In this document: positions 32,172 through 44,012 of the stretch, in pieces | Numbering within the stretch: position 1 is the first letter of the stretch | Layout: the number at the start of each line of letters is the position of its first letter | Origin: Eurosta solidaginis | Lineage: Eukaryota; Arthropoda; Insecta; Diptera; Tephritidae | Assembly: GCF_040869045.1 (NCBI RefSeq) | Contig: NC_090321.1 | Location: 91,308,603-91,372,602, forward strand | Reading direction: 5' to 3' | Length of the DNA stretch: 64,000 nt | Notes under the pieces: generated by a model | Database searches by the model: none | What the model saw: only the letters and a program-made list of their open reading frames with translations | Told to the model about the DNA's origin: nothing | Program-made: the position numbers and the translations under genes

Positions 32172-32838
32172 GCTTTCAGCGAACACAGCTTGTTGATACG
32201 TTGCAAGCATGTTTCCGTCAGTTCAGTGATACGTAGAAAATTTAATCACTGAACGGCGAGTTGGACCAATTGCCAAATTAATAAATATCCTTAAATTTAA
32301 AGAAAAAGAACTTTTTAAATAATTTTTCACACCTGACTTTATTACTAAGGGTAAAAATTATATCCACACTTCTCAAAGCACTGGCGGATAGGCGAATAAA
32401 CATTATACTTGGCCGAAAAAAATTTTGCAAATGTCCGCCCTTAAATTTGAAGGTTATTTTGAGAGGGTCTAAGAAATGCAAATACTGATGAAATTTTGTT
32501 TTTGTAGCTTGGTTATAATATATCGCATTTTTAAAATTGATATGTCAAAAGTTTTTTCTTGAGAACCTCTATAATTCCTTTTAATGTCCTTTTGAGCTCC
32601 GAAGTCGTTTTCTTATAGTTTTTTCTGCGAAACCAGTTGTAGCCCCTTAGGATTCCCTGCCCCTTGAGATTCCCTTCACTCCACTATGCAAAAACATCTA
32701 CATAATAATTACTGTGAATAAAATGTATGCTCAGTTATTTGACGTAAAATCCAGCCGTTGATTGGATCGAAAATTCTTAACGGTGCGTTCAGAAAATTAT
32801 CTCTCAACGATTGATCCACACTTGTGTTCGCTGAAAGC
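32172..32838. mobile_element. Possible inverted-repeat element
   Basis: CGCTTTCAGCGAACACA at about 32171-32187 is the reverse complement of TGTGTTCGCTGAAAGCG near 32823-32839. Weaker pairing continues inward for about 50 bp (TGTTGATACGTTG against CAACGATTGATC). No target duplication was seen, so boundaries are approximate. Confidence 0.45.
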
Positions 32839-33060
32839 GCCGATTGTAATGCCATAAACGAATCGAGACAGATATACATATATAGACTCCCAAAATACAT
32901 GTTAATATACTTAAGATAGCTTGAAATTTGGCATGTGCATTCCTTCCCTTCGTGTTTTAAATCGGACGATAATCACTTTCATCTTTTAATGGAAACAGAC
33001 ATATTTAAATTAGATTTGTTTTAAACGGCTTTGATTAATTTATTTTGTTTCGTTGATTTT
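32839..33060. other. Unassigned
   Basis: Nothing recognisable. Confidence 0.3.
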
Positions 33061-33749
33061 TCGACAGGGTGCATAATTGATGTGTAGTGGAACATAAAAC
33101 CGATTTCGGCGTTATGCCATCTTCCAAAGTTCAACTTCGTCATCAAACCAGAGTCCAACTTAGCGAATCACGTGGTCGAAATAAATGTTCGCCAACAAAC
33201 ATCGATGAACAGTCAAGGTCCACGTTTAAACAGAAAATATTCAACGGTAAATAATAAACGAACAGGAAAACACAATTTCTGGCACAATATTTGAACGTTT
33301 AAATTTTGTTTACAACAAACAAAGTAATCACACATGTACAAGATACAAACAGACAAATTCGCCTAAACAAATAAATACAAAACAATAAACAACAAACACA
33401 CAAAAAAGTCCGCTAAAATTACTGACTTCTACCAGTCTCAGCCATCCACATCGTTTCTGAATGAACATACAAACACACACATACCTACGATACCTACCCA
33501 TGTATCTATAAACTATAAATACAAGACAAACGGCAACAACAGATCAGAATGAAAAATAACACTGAAGGTGACACAACGCCGGAACCGGCCAATCTCCAAA
33601 CCAAATTTGGCAAAGGGTCACGGAAAAGTCTTCATATATATCAGCTTTGATTAACTTTTGCACAACTTTTTAGATAAAAGCGCCCTTGGCTTCTCGTAAA
33701 TCTTCACAAACACTAGAGATTTTCTAAGACCTAGCTTAATTGCTACCTC

Positions 33750-33905
33750 GAGATCTGGCAACGTTGCTCTTTTTGTTGTTCCGATATACACTTTATCACA
33801 GCGTTCGTCGTCGTTGCCTTTGCATTTTATTTCATAAACAACGTTGCTTTGTTGTTGTTTTTCTATTGGGCTTTTCATTTGCATACAAATCGAATGCAAC
33901 AATAT
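33750..33905 (-). pseudogene. Penelope-like GIY-YIG fragment, minus copy
   Basis: The minus strand encodes SNVVYEIKCKGNDDERCDKV and then YIGTTKRA, after which homology to the plus copy stops abruptly at about 33765 and reads into unrelated sequence. It carries the GIY-YIG start, but the catalytic Arg and His region (RLAEHE) is missing. Confidence 0.7.
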
Positions 33906-33911
33906 CCAGCA

Positions 33912-34192
33912 TTTATACGAAAATGAAAAGCCCAATAGAAAAACAACAACAAAGCAACGTTGTTTATGAAATAAAATGCAAAGGCAACGACGACGAACGC
34001 TGTGATAAAGTGTATATCGGAACAACAAAAAGAGCATTAGGCGTCCGCTTAGCCGAACATGAATCGGATATAAAGAAGCAAAAACAAAGCACAGCCTTAG
34101 CTCAACACATTTTAAGTAGTGGCCACGCAGCTGACTTTACCAACACCAGAATCATCGACAAAGAAAAGAGAGAAATACGCGATACACATTAG
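33912..34192 (+). pseudogene. Penelope-like GIY-YIG endonuclease C-terminal domain
   Basis: From MKSPIEKQQQ it encodes VVYEIKCKG, a Cys-bearing DERCDKVYIG segment, TTKRALGVRLAEHESD, then AQHILSSGHAADF and RIIDKEKRE. This is the YIG-R-EH pattern of Penelope-like GIY-YIG domains. The RT that should precede it is absent, replaced by the inverted copy. It ends at a stop at 34190-34192, giving a protein shorter than known relatives. Confidence 0.75.
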
Positions 34193-34476
34193 AGAGTCTA
34201 AGAATATTACAAAGAAGGGAGGAGACGATAAACAAAAAAGAGGACACCGATAATATAGCTTCAGCTTACTTGTTATGCATAAGAAAATGAACAGCAATTT
34301 AGTTTAGACAAGACTACCACAAGAAGTGGTACTGATGGTACTAGTTTTAAGCTCTAATATAATTGTTTAATATTGTAGTGAGTATTGCGAAAATTGAAGT
34401 GCATTTATTTCTTCTGTTTGTGCGAATGTATAATTGATATATGTCTTTTGTTTTTTAAAAATAAACAGAGTTGCCC

Positions 34477-34510
34477 CTGATGATGCTGAAATTTGTCAGC
34501 GAAACGTTGG
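34477..34510 (+). ncRNA. Hammerhead-ribozyme-like motif
   Basis: CTGATGA (34477-34483) is followed by a hairpin GCTGA-AATTTG-TCAGC (34485-34500) and GAAA (34501-34504). This is the order of the hammerhead catalytic core around stem II. One unpaired T lies at the stem II base, and the cleavage-site strand was not found nearby, so it may be a half motif that works only in a tandem copy, or a decayed one. Hammerheads are known from Penelope-like element ends. Confidence 0.4.
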
Positions 34511-34559
34511 GCATAATGGTGAATTGAATTCTTTCATTTGCACCAAATTAAAGGATCAG

Positions 34560-34812
34560 CCAAGCCTGAAATAATTTAAAGTTTTGTGTTTTCATTCCAT
34601 TCCATTCGCCTAATTCCAACACGCACAATTTGACATTCTGAACAAAGGTACGTTGTTGCTATATATATGAGCCAACCGGCTATCAAATTACCATTGTGAA
34701 AGCTAAATTGAGTTGTATGAACACCACTCAATTTAAATTGAGATTGCCGCAATTTATTTTTCTATTTGAACATAGTATAATAGAACCCGGCGATTTGAAT
34801 TTTGCAAACCGT
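34560..34812. other. Unassigned
   Basis: Nothing recognisable between the Penelope-like element and the LINE fragment. Confidence 0.3.
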
Positions 34813-36070
34813 TCAATTTTGTTTCCTCTCGCTCCGTATTAGGATTGTAGACGTGGTAACAGAACTCTTCCGCATTATCTCCTGATGGGAAATGTGTGTT
34901 AAGTAGTGCTCCAAGGGACTCTCCACTACTGTGTGACCAACCCCGTCGCCCATTTTTATCAGTCCCTGGACTGCATATCCCTTCGAAAGGACTGTCCTCT
35001 TTCTCGCCGCTTCGGTGGAGTATTCTTTGTCGGCAGAGAATTTCTTCTTTGACCTGTAGATTTCACATTTATAGATCCTCAACAGATCTCTGTATTCCTC
35101 CCAGCACTCCTAGCTTTCCGCAACTTTTCCCAGCTTATAAATCCTCTAAGAAAACTCAGCTGCTTACTCCACGATGGTGGCTTTGCTTTCCCCTTGAATC
35201 TTCTCAGAGGACAAGCTTTGTTGTACGCAGTTGTGGTAAGAAGTTGTTGCACTCCTCCAACTCATCTACGGTGGTAACCTCTTTAGGCTGCCCCTGTCTT
35301 CCTGATACCCATTTATGAAATGTGTACCAGTTCGTTGCCCTAGGGTTTCTAAAGATTTTTCCCTTCTCTACCCTTTTTAAGGGGATTCCAACGATGATAT
35401 ATGCATGGTCTAAGAAATATAGTCTGTCAAGGACTCTCCACCCCTACCCCGATATATTCTGCTCAGAGCTCAATGTGATATCCAGCACATTACTTGACGT
35501 AGGAGCAGCATATGTAGGCATGCTACCCCTGTTGGCCACCTGTAGACTACTATGTAGTATGTAACAAAAAAGGAACTCACCTCTATCATTAATATTGTCC
35601 CCTCCCCATTCGCTGTGATGCGCATTCGCATCAGCGCCTATGACAAGCCGTCCTCTGCACCCTTCTTGATCGACCAGCCTTTAGAACTCTTCTGGTGGGT
35701 CGTCCACATTATGGGCCATGTAGTAAGACGTCAAAATAATGGACGGTTATTTCTTCCCCTCTATTGCGACTACCACTAGGTCTTCGGTACTGAAGTTAGA
35801 TATCAAAAATGATTATAGGTGTTTCCTTACCATAACTGCGGCTCTAACACTGCCTTCTATCTTTGCGCAATGAATGCTGAATGCGTGAGCGCTGAGCCCA
35901 GGAGCCTTTCCTCCAGATGAGAGCCATCCCTCCTGTATCAGCGCCACATCAAACCAACCCTCCCCAAGAGTCAGGAGGAGCTTGCTCGATGCCATTTTAC
36001 TGTGTTGGAGGTTTATCTGTAAGACTCGCAGCGCCATTGAGCTGTTTGTCGCTCTCCAAATGGAATACAC
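34813..36070 (-). pseudogene. LINE endonuclease and start of RT region (I/LOA/R1-like), degraded
   Basis: Read from 36030 downward: LRVLQINLQHSKMASSKLLL, DVALIQEGWLSSGGK (metal-binding Glu), then a GADANAHHSEWGG block and NDRGEFLF, and PTYAAPTSSNVLDITLSSE. This is the AP-like endonuclease layout of the I/LOA/R1 group, distinct from the jockey-like LINEs above. Several stops and frame changes break it; RT is not present to the left of 34813. Confidence 0.75.
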
Positions 36071-36488
36071 AATGGAATATTTCCGCTGTTTTCAGAGTCT
36101 GCAGGTACGTTTCTCTCATCCCTGCTCGAAGCATCTTTGTTAGACTCACAACATCATTGAGCTGTTTGTCCCCTTCTAACATCTCCGCCTCTACGCCTAT
36201 ACCTTTGTATTTTTCTGCTGTTTTCAAGTCCTCGAGGTCCTTTCCTACCTCTTCTGCTTTTAGCATATTGTAATTTTTCTTAAGATTCTCAGCATCAATG
36301 TTTTGCTTGCGCGCCTCTGCACCTGCGCCTCTGTCCCCGTCATTTGCCGCTAATCTTAAGTTCTCGAGGTCCCTTTCCACCTCCCCTGATTTTGGCGTAT
36401 GGGGGTTACTGTCCAGAGGACGCTTCTTTTTAAGGGGCATGCAAATACTACCTGCACTCCATGACATTTTCGCAAGCTGTGCGTGCAA
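35997..36488 (-). pseudogene. Probable LINE ORF1-like coiled-coil fragment
   Basis: A 163-codon minus-strand frame upstream of the endonuclease is rich in Lys, Glu, Leu and Asp. It contains loosely repeated segments such as ERDLENLRLAAND and KDLEDLKTAEKY, suggesting helical repeats of about 33 residues. Position suggests the C-terminal part of ORF1 or a linker. No zinc knuckle is visible. Function is inferred from location only. Confidence 0.45.
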
Positions 36489-36539
36489 CAGATCCTCCGA
36501 TTCGTGGCAGAGAGATAATCGAGATCAAAGTTTTGATTT

Positions 36540-37880
36540 TGCGATCGTCTTTTAACTAACTTCCCGGTGATCCAGAGACTTGAAACTTAGCACATAGTTT
36601 GCGAGTCGATGGCACTACAATTCGTGGAAAACAAAATGCCTCCGGGTGGCAGACGAATCGAGATAAACGAAAATCTCTGAAAATCCCTAAAAAACGCAAA
36701 GAATCTTGCGATCGATTTTTAAGTAACTTCCCGGTGACCTAGGGACTTGAAACTTGGTACACTGTTCGAGGCTTGCTGATAATACAATTTACAGAAAACA
36801 AAATTCCGCTAGGTGGCGCGATAAGTGAGATAACTAAAAATCCTTGAAAAACGAGGGGAATCTTGCAATAGATTTTTGAGTAACTTCCCGGTGAGCTGGA
36901 GATATGAAGCTTGAGCTGTAAGTCAGAACCCGGTGACAATGCAATAGTTAATCAAAAAAATTTCGCTAGGTGGGGCATGGATCGACATATTAAGAAAATT
37001 AATTTTGATTTGGGGATTTTTCAATCCATTTTTAACTAACTTCCCGTTGACCTAGATACTTGAAACTTGGCACACAATTCGAGGCTTGGTGACAATATAA
37101 TTTACAGAAAACAAAATTCCACTAGGTGGCGCGCTAAGTGAGATAACTACAAATCCTTGAAAAACGAGGGGAATCTTGCCATCGATTTTTGAGTAACTTC
37201 CCGGTGAGCTGGAGGTATGAAACTTGAGCCGTAAGTCAGGCTAGGTGGCGCATGAATCGTGATATTAGGAAAATTAATTTTAATTGGGAATTTTTCAATC
37301 CATTTTTAACTAACTTCCCGGCTACCTAGAGACTTGTAACTTAGCACATAGTTCGAGACCCGGTGACAATACAATTTGTAGAAAACAAAGTTCCGTTAAG
37401 TGGCGTGCTAATTGAGATAACTACAAATCCCTGAAAAGCGAGGGGAATCTTGCGATGGATTTTTGAGTAACTTGCCGTTGAGTCGGTGACAATGCAACAT
37501 TTGATCAACAAAAATTCGCTGGGTGGCACGCGGATCGAGATGTTAAGAAAACAAATTTTAATTTGGGAATCTTTTAATCCATTCTTAACTAACTTCTCGG
37601 TTACCTAGATACTTGAAACTTGGCACTTAGTTAGAGGCCTGGTGACAATACAACTTATAGACAACAAAGTTCCGCTAGGTGGCGCGCTAGTCAAAATAAC
37701 TGCAAATCCTTTAAAAACGGGGGAATCTTTCAATCCATTTTTAACTAACTTCTCGGTTACCTAGAGACTTGAATCTTGGCACTTAGTTAGAGGCCTGGTG
37801 ACAATACAACCTATAGAAAACAAAGTTCCGCTAGGTGGTGCGCTAGTCAAGATAACTGCAAATCCTTTAAAAATCTTTCA
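36540..37880 (+). repeat. Tandem array, roughly 130-175-bp units
   Basis: About nine units carry TAACTTCCCGGTGACCTAGA, GACTTGAAACTTGGCAC, AGAAAACAAAGTTCCGC and TAGGTGGCGCGCTAG-like cores. Units differ by roughly 10-20 percent and some are truncated (for example near 37190-37310 and 37440-37570). Short minus-strand open frames are incidental. The array directly follows the LINE fragment, so it may be its 5' region or an independent satellite. Confidence 0.8.
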
Positions 37881-37884
37881 ATTT

Positions 37885-38110
37885 AAAGCAACCCATGTAC
37901 TTGGGATTAACTAATTGATTATTTAAAATATAAACACGCGCTCTACCTTTATATTTTTAAGTCCCAAATTTCTTTTACAAGAGCTATTGTTAAAGTTTTT
38001 TAGTCAAAATTCAACAAGACTATGTCTGTATTAAAGGAAAAATTGCCTTCTATTTTTTGTCCATTTATATAAAGGTAGTCCTTAAAATTTTTTTATCATC
38101 TTTTTTTTTT
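37885..38110 (+). repeat. Foldback arm-like repeat, copy 1
   Basis: The segment from CCATGTACTTGGGATTAAC to GTCCTTAAAATTTTTTTATC recurs inverted at 42388-42605 and direct at 42625-42792. Confidence 0.8.
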
Positions 38111-38429
38111 AAATTATTTTATTGTATTAATAATTTCTTCAACACTTTTTTCTTATATTCATATTTTAAGAAACAATTTTTGAATTATATTTACATTTAT
38201 ACCCCTGGGCATAAAACGAAAGGTATTTATGCCTATATCGTCTTAATGTAGTTTAGGTTTACCCTCTTCCAAACTTTGGTCGATATCTCAAAAAAGCTTG
38301 ACATTTTTTGGCAGGTCTTAAGCCTTTAGCGATGTCAAGGACCCACAGAACCTGGGACAGAAATCTTATTTCAAGCGGTTGAGGTATATTAGGACCCCGT
38401 TCCTGCAACTTTTAGGACAAATTTAAAAG

Positions 38430-38492
38430 TTGCACGACCTAAAATTGGAAGAGAAACTCGGCCTAAATCTCTTCAGAGGTGTATAACTGCGT
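38430..38492 (+). mobile_element. Diverged 3' fragment of the tRNA-derived SINE
   Basis: GCACGACC, AAATTGGAAGAGAAACTCGG and CTCTTCAGAGGT match the 3' body of the SINE family with several substitutions. The head and tail are missing. Confidence 0.65.
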
Positions 38493-39147
38493 ACATATGT
38501 TATCAACATCATTGCAATACCCATTAATGTTTATTCACAAAAGTCATACTGCAAAAGGATTAGAGCAAAGTCCGAAATAATGAAGCCAAACTGTAAGGAC
38601 TAAAGAGTTGTGGCTTAAGTACACTGAGTATCTAACACAGTAATAAACAAACTGACCAATTGTCAGCAGAAATTATCTATCATTGAACTGCCAAACTGAC
38701 TAAATGCCAAGCCAACACATTTCGCTTTAATACCAAGCTATGAATCATTCCAATTTTGTACAAAAAGCAACATCAACGCCAGCTGTTAAATTGCAGAGTG
38801 AAACACAAATATATAAATAATAACATACACGAGAGTAGAATGAACGTTAAAAAGATAAACCATAATAGCCCAAAAACATCTGTATGGAAATTAAACTTTA
38901 GAAGCATTTAATAAAACAGTGCAACAGCATTTTTTCTAGCGGTATTATTCCAACTTAAAATGAAAGACCCATAAAGAAACCCGTATGATAATTTTTGATT
39001 AACAGCCCTGCAGAGCCTACGGCGGAGTAGGGGAAATTTTTTTGCACGGTTTTTGAAACAATTTTAAAATTAGAAATTTATTTCACAGAAATAAAAATGT
39101 GCTCCTAAAGAGTTTTTAATTACAAGCAAATTGGTGTTTGAACTGTC
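38493..39147. other. Unassigned AT-rich region
   Basis: No supported feature apart from the 8-bp target duplication at its end (39140-39147). Confidence 0.4.
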
Positions 39148-39603
39148 GGTAAAAGTCTAGTTGAGGGGTCGCGTAGACGCGTATTGAACTCGACAACAAT
39201 AATCCGAAGGCGGAAAAAAATGTATCTCTGCCGGGAGATGTTTGCAGTTGAAGTTGGCTATTTTCATGTGCTTGTTGTAATGTTGTTGTACACACAAAAA
39301 AAAATTGTAAACATAGGTGTTTTGCGCGGATATAGTTTTGGTCTCCAAACCAGTGTTGGACCCACCCAGGGTAATTTTTTAAGCGCGGCCGAAAGCCACC
39401 AATGAAGAAAGGTGTTCTGCGCAAAAATACTATGGATACCACCCCCCGTTTCGGAGGGACCCGTGGGTAATTTTTCGTTTTTTGTTTAATATCTTTTGAA
39501 CGAGTTAAAATTTTTCTTTTCCGCCTTCGGATTATTTATAGTGAGGTCAATACGCGCCGTTTGGTAGCGTATTAGCAATCGACCCCTCAACTAGACTTTT
39601 ACG
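39148..39603. mobile_element. Inverted-repeat element with 8-bp TSD, copy 1
   Basis: Ends GTAAAAGTCTAGTTGAGGGG and its reverse complement form a perfect 23-bp inner inverted repeat. The flanking duplication GAACTGTC is at 39140-39147 and 39604-39611. The 8-bp duplication points to the hAT or P superfamily. At 456 bp with no transposase it is non-autonomous. A second copy lies at 58270-58598. Confidence 0.85.
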
Positions 39604-41040
39604 GAACTGTCAAAATCGGTGGAGCCTATCGGCTGCTATTCAACTTCAAAAGAAAAGGACAAAGAAAATTCAATAATTAAGGATACAGTATTTTTTGGAA
39701 AAATCGAAGACGAGCATTTGTTTGTATTATCGATAGGTATCAAATAATATCTTTGTTGCTCAAAAATCACTTTCAGAAATTTTCACTCTGTGTCTTTAAA
39801 CATAACATTTATTAACATTGTTATTATTACATTGTTTTATTAAAATTATATAAGTATGAAATGTATACACCCAGTGATGATAAAAGTACCAAATAAAAAA
39901 TACAAAAAGTATTTAAAAACAGAATACATACCGTCGCCCGCTTGCCAGAAGCATGAATGTGCCAAAATGAAAATGTTGGGAAATCTAGTTTCAAAGTTTA
40001 TTGCTCTCTAAAAATTAGAAAATTTAGTTTCTAGTGTAAAAATGTACTTATATATTATACTCACACCATGCTCTTTTAACTGAGATAATTGTTCTGCTCG
40101 CATCCCTTCTATTCTGTGAGATTTAGCATATTCATTTTTCTGACACAACAAAAATTTAAAAAGCTGATATATATTTGTTAAAACATCTATACAAAAAAAT
40201 CAAAAGTAGTCGGATCAGGTTAATTTGCTCATGCTTTCTATGCATTTTAATGTGCTGAATCCGAATAAGCTATAAGAATTGGCCCAACTGGTCATGGTAT
40301 GGCCTTAACCTCAAAAGACGTAAAAAAATCACTACAGATTGATTTTAAATAACGATAGGGCTAAGCCAAGACCTGCTAGGTCAATTCCGTGGGCGGATTG
40401 GGATTCGGAGCATCACAGTACTTGGGAATACATCCGCGGCTTTGACTTATCGAAACTATGCATGTAAATGAAAAAAGTTACACATTCAATTCAATTTCAT
40501 ATACACTAATATGTTTTTATTTAAGATATTATTGCAAACATAGAACTAGTTCTTATTCTCATCAGAATCAGAATCTTCTGAAATGTTGGGTTCGGAAAAA
40601 GCGTTGTCCTCAAAATTTTTATAAAAAGAATGATATTATTTTGGTATAACCAGTTTTTCACACAACTTGTCCAAGTATTTTAGTTTTGATTCGGGAAGAG
40701 GCAACGGCGTCGAATAAACCAGTTTGCCTTCCATTAAACAACTATTTTTTTAGGATATTAAGTTATTAAAAATTCTTCATCGGTATAATTTTTTTTGAAG
40801 AATATCAGGCACGTACATATACCCGAACGATCGAACATACGAATATGTGCTGTTCTTATTTTTTTCAAAAATTTTAAAAATTGTTTAGTCATATCAACGA
40901 ATGTGTCATGCAATGTGTCACATTTATTTTTCTGGCTGAACTTTGTGTGATCGAATTATACATTCGTGAAAATGGGATTGCAAATTATTGGGGTTTCCAC
41001 GTACGTAGGAAACTTTATATTTAAGTAGAACCTAGAGGAT
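39604..41040. other. Mostly unassigned, with a possible transposase remnant
   Basis: The minus strand at about 40735-40550 reads EGKLVYSTPLPLPESKLKYL, then a stop and an acidic EDSDSDEN tail. This looks like the C-terminus of a decayed transposase whose family I cannot name. The rest shows nothing recognisable. Confidence 0.35.
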
Positions 41041-41309
41041 CTAAAAGGTAATCCATAGAGGCCTCTAACACAAAATCGGAAAAATTGCACATTTATGCCT
41101 CTGGCTAACGGGCGACGATACATACTTTCGAAAATACTTTGAAATCGAAAGCTTACATGTTGGTATTATCAAGCGCTGCACGCAGATCAAAAGCAAACAT
41201 TCAAGAAAAATTTTGCACTTTTCTTGAGCATGAAAATAGCACAAAATTTGGGCATTTCACGATGCATGGCAATTTATACACGAATACCGCTTTTATAAAG
41301 ATAAAACAA

Positions 41310-42130
41310 AATTTATGAAACTTTTTGATACCATTCGTTATATAATAAGTTATATCGTTGCAAAAAATAGCTTTATATCAATTATACTTCTTTTACCAAG
41401 TGGAATTACAACAAAAAATAGAAAAAAATTAAAATTTTTGAAAATGGGCGTGGCATCGCACCCTTTTCGACAAAGCAATTCTCTATGTTTCGGGAGCCAT
41501 AACTCGAAGATAACCCGGATCGTGATAAGATTGGATACACATAATTTCCTTATAGCAGGAAATGTTTCCAGAAAAAACTGACGAGATTGGTTAAGTACCA
41601 CCCACATTTATATCAAAGAATTTAAAAGGTCTTAGACGAATATAATAAGCTATACCTTTGCGAAAAAGGTCTTAATATTAATGGTATTTTAATTTCTAAA
41701 TGCAATTATAACAAAAAGTTAGAAAATATTAAAATTGGGCGTGGCACTGCCCCATTTTTACTAAGAATTTTATATGTTTCAGGAGCCATGACTCGAAAAA
41801 AAATTACCGGAGCGTAATAAAATTGGGTCACATATTTTCCTTATAGCAGAAAATATTTCGAGTAAAAAGGAACGGAATCGATTAAAGACCATGCCTACTT
41901 TTATATAAAAAAGTTTAAAGAAGTCGTAGACTAGAAAAATTAGCTATATCTTAGCGAAAAATAGTTTTGTATCAATGATATTTCACTTACTAAGTTTTAT
42001 AGTAAGAGGAAATTGGGAAACATTTTTTTTGAAATAAAAGTAATTTATCTGAAACGTACTGTGCAGTGGAAGCTCACGCTGAGTATATAATGTTCGGTTA
42101 CATCCGAACATTGACACCCTTACTTGCTAA
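41310..42130 (+). mobile_element. Element with about 300-bp internal repeats and a shared terminus
   Basis: Two to three diverged units of roughly 300 bp carry TAATAAGCTATA, GGGCGTGGCA and TTTCCTTATAGCAG-type blocks. The right end (42072-42128: CTGAGTATATAATGTTCGG, ACATCCGAACATT, CCCTTACTTGC) matches the terminus of the 1-1560 and 52985-57008 elements. It is a related but different family using the same end. Confidence 0.6.
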
Positions 42131-42387
42131 TTTTGATTGTGTTCGGTATTTGATGCAAATATATTTCGGTTACACTCCAGTAACCGTCCTGGGGGTTGGA
42201 CCTACAAAGAATGGAACCATCGATAGTTTTATTTTCGGAAAACCATCGTTTTGTCTGTCAATAGGTGATAGTTTCAGTATTAAGTTTCTCAGCAAAAGGC
42301 GTTTAAGTTTTCATTCGACATACACTTTTGCTTGGATTGATTGGTACGCTTAAAATTTTCAAATTTTTACAGCATTTTGTGTTCAAA

Positions 42388-42792
42388 TAAAAAGATGATA
42401 AAAAAATTTTAAGGACTACCTTTATATAAATGGAGCAACAAATAGAAGGCAATTTTTCCTTCAATCCAGACATAGTCTTGTTGAATTTTGACTAAAAAAC
42501 TTTAACAATAGCTGTTGTAAAAGAATTTTGGGATTTGAAATTATAAAGGTAGAGCGCGTGTTTAAATTTTAAATAATCAATTAGTTAATCCCAAGTACAT
42601 GGTTTGCCTTTAATTGAAAGATTGCGCTCCACCTTTATAGTTTTAAATCCAAAAATTCTTTTACAAGAGCTATTGTTAAAGTTTTCTATTCAAAATTCAA
42701 CAAGACTATGTCTGTATTAAAGGAAAAATTTCCTTTTATTTTTTGGTCCATTTATATAAAGTAGTCCTTAAAACTTTTTTATCATCTTCTTA
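42388..42792. mobile_element. Foldback element
   Basis: The minus-oriented arm (42388-42605) and plus-oriented arm (42625-42792) are reverse complements with a short spacer. Both are copies of the 37885-38110 repeat. The outer part of both arms is GATGATAAAAAAATTTTAAG and its complement. Confidence 0.75.
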
Positions 42793-42852
42793 TTTTCAAT
42801 TTTTCAGTACTGCCTACAAAAAGGCAATTGCAACTTTGATTATTAATTTAAG

Positions 42853-43024
42853 CAAAGAGAGTAGATTAATAAGAGGGAGCATTGTAGAGTCGTTCATTCT
42901 CCACAAAGTGGGACGGCTGCACCAGGAATACACCATACCAAAGAGAGTAGATTAATAAGAGGGAGCATTGTAGAGTCGTTCATTCTCCACAAAGTGGGAC
43001 GGCTGCACCAGGAATACACCATAC
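42853..43024 (+). repeat. Perfect 86-bp tandem duplication
   Basis: 42853-42938 and 42939-43024 are identical by eye, starting CAAAGAGAGTAGATTAATAA. A diverged inverted version of the inner part (GCATTGTAGAG, GGACGGCTGCACCAGGAAT) is at about 43866-43950. Confidence 0.85.
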
Positions 43025-44012
43025 GTTTTGCTCCCGCTTCGTTTTCACCATCTGGATTAAAAAAGTCATGAGCCTGGGCATTCGCGCAATTTTAGTGATG
43101 TAAATTGCATGGCACCAGCGCCAATGCGGTGCCAGCTCAATGGTAACTCATTGACGCAATTACTCCAAGGGAATTTTTGACGCTACTTAGTAATGACATT
43201 TCACTTGCGCTATTGTGTGAAACGACTTTTGTGTGTCAGGCACGAGTTTGGTGTTATTGGCGCTACTGGCAATGATGACACTGAGCTGATGACGGTAGCG
43301 CTGGTAGTTCAGCCTTTGAATCAGAGAAAGAATTGATGACCCGTGTAAATTATTATGGCTTTGGCTATTATTGGCTGTGACTTTGAACTAAATAAATGTT
43401 GCGGACATAACAAGCAGAGTCATTTTTGAGTTTGATATTTTAGATTTAATGCGCAATTGATATGGGTGTGTTTGAGCAGCCAAATAATAACAGTAGTATT
43501 GCTAAAGTGCTGCTTAGTTGATGGAATGTCGCTAATTTCCTAGAGATGATCAATAGATTGGTCAACATTTCGTTCAACGAACGCGCGAAATTGCCACATC
43601 TGCTCAAATGTTGCTGAAGAACGTTATCCGCTGTCATAAAAAGTAACACTGCTGCAGCTCGAACACACCCTATATCGGGAAAGTAAGAAATAGACAACTT
43701 AGCTTTTTTTTACAAATCGCTTGGCTGAGATTTTCATTTGTTGATTTAACTTAAGCTGTTATGCCAATATTTTTCAGCCACCTTATTTTCAAATAGGTAA
43801 TTTTTCCAAAGGCAAAATAAATTACAAAGTTAAACAGCCTTATAAAATCAGCTATGTTGAGGCGGACAGCATAGCAAAAAGTATGGTGAATTCCTGGTAC
43901 AGCCGTTCCACAATTTCCACAAAGCTTTAGTACTCTACAATGTCCCATCTTATATTTATAGAGTCTTTGCATACACAAAAATACACGCATTCCATGTATC
44001 TTGTTTCTTTTA
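43025..44012. other. Unassigned, with inverted and family X pieces
   Basis: 43866-43950 is an inverted diverged copy of the 86-bp unit. About 43970-44010 is homologous to the middle of the family X MITE, on the other strand. The rest is unassigned. Confidence 0.4.

Larger units (their letters stand above)
33060..34530. mobile_element. Penelope-like element fragments, head-to-head
   Basis: Two GIY-YIG endonuclease C-terminal fragments point away from each other around about 33890-33910. The arms (about 33762-33884 and 33918-34036) are near-perfect reverse complements, so this part is a palindrome with a loop of about 35-40 bp. Each half leads outward to a hammerhead-like motif (33098-33128 on minus, 34477-34504 on plus). 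A third such motif lies at 33562-33588. Inverted or tandem terminal copies with hammerhead ribozymes are typical of Penelope-like retroelements. No RT remains here. Confidence 0.7.

Noticed and set aside
41315..41607. 88- and 85-codon overlapping frames
   Set aside because: They fall in the 300-bp-unit repeat element and are not kept between units.
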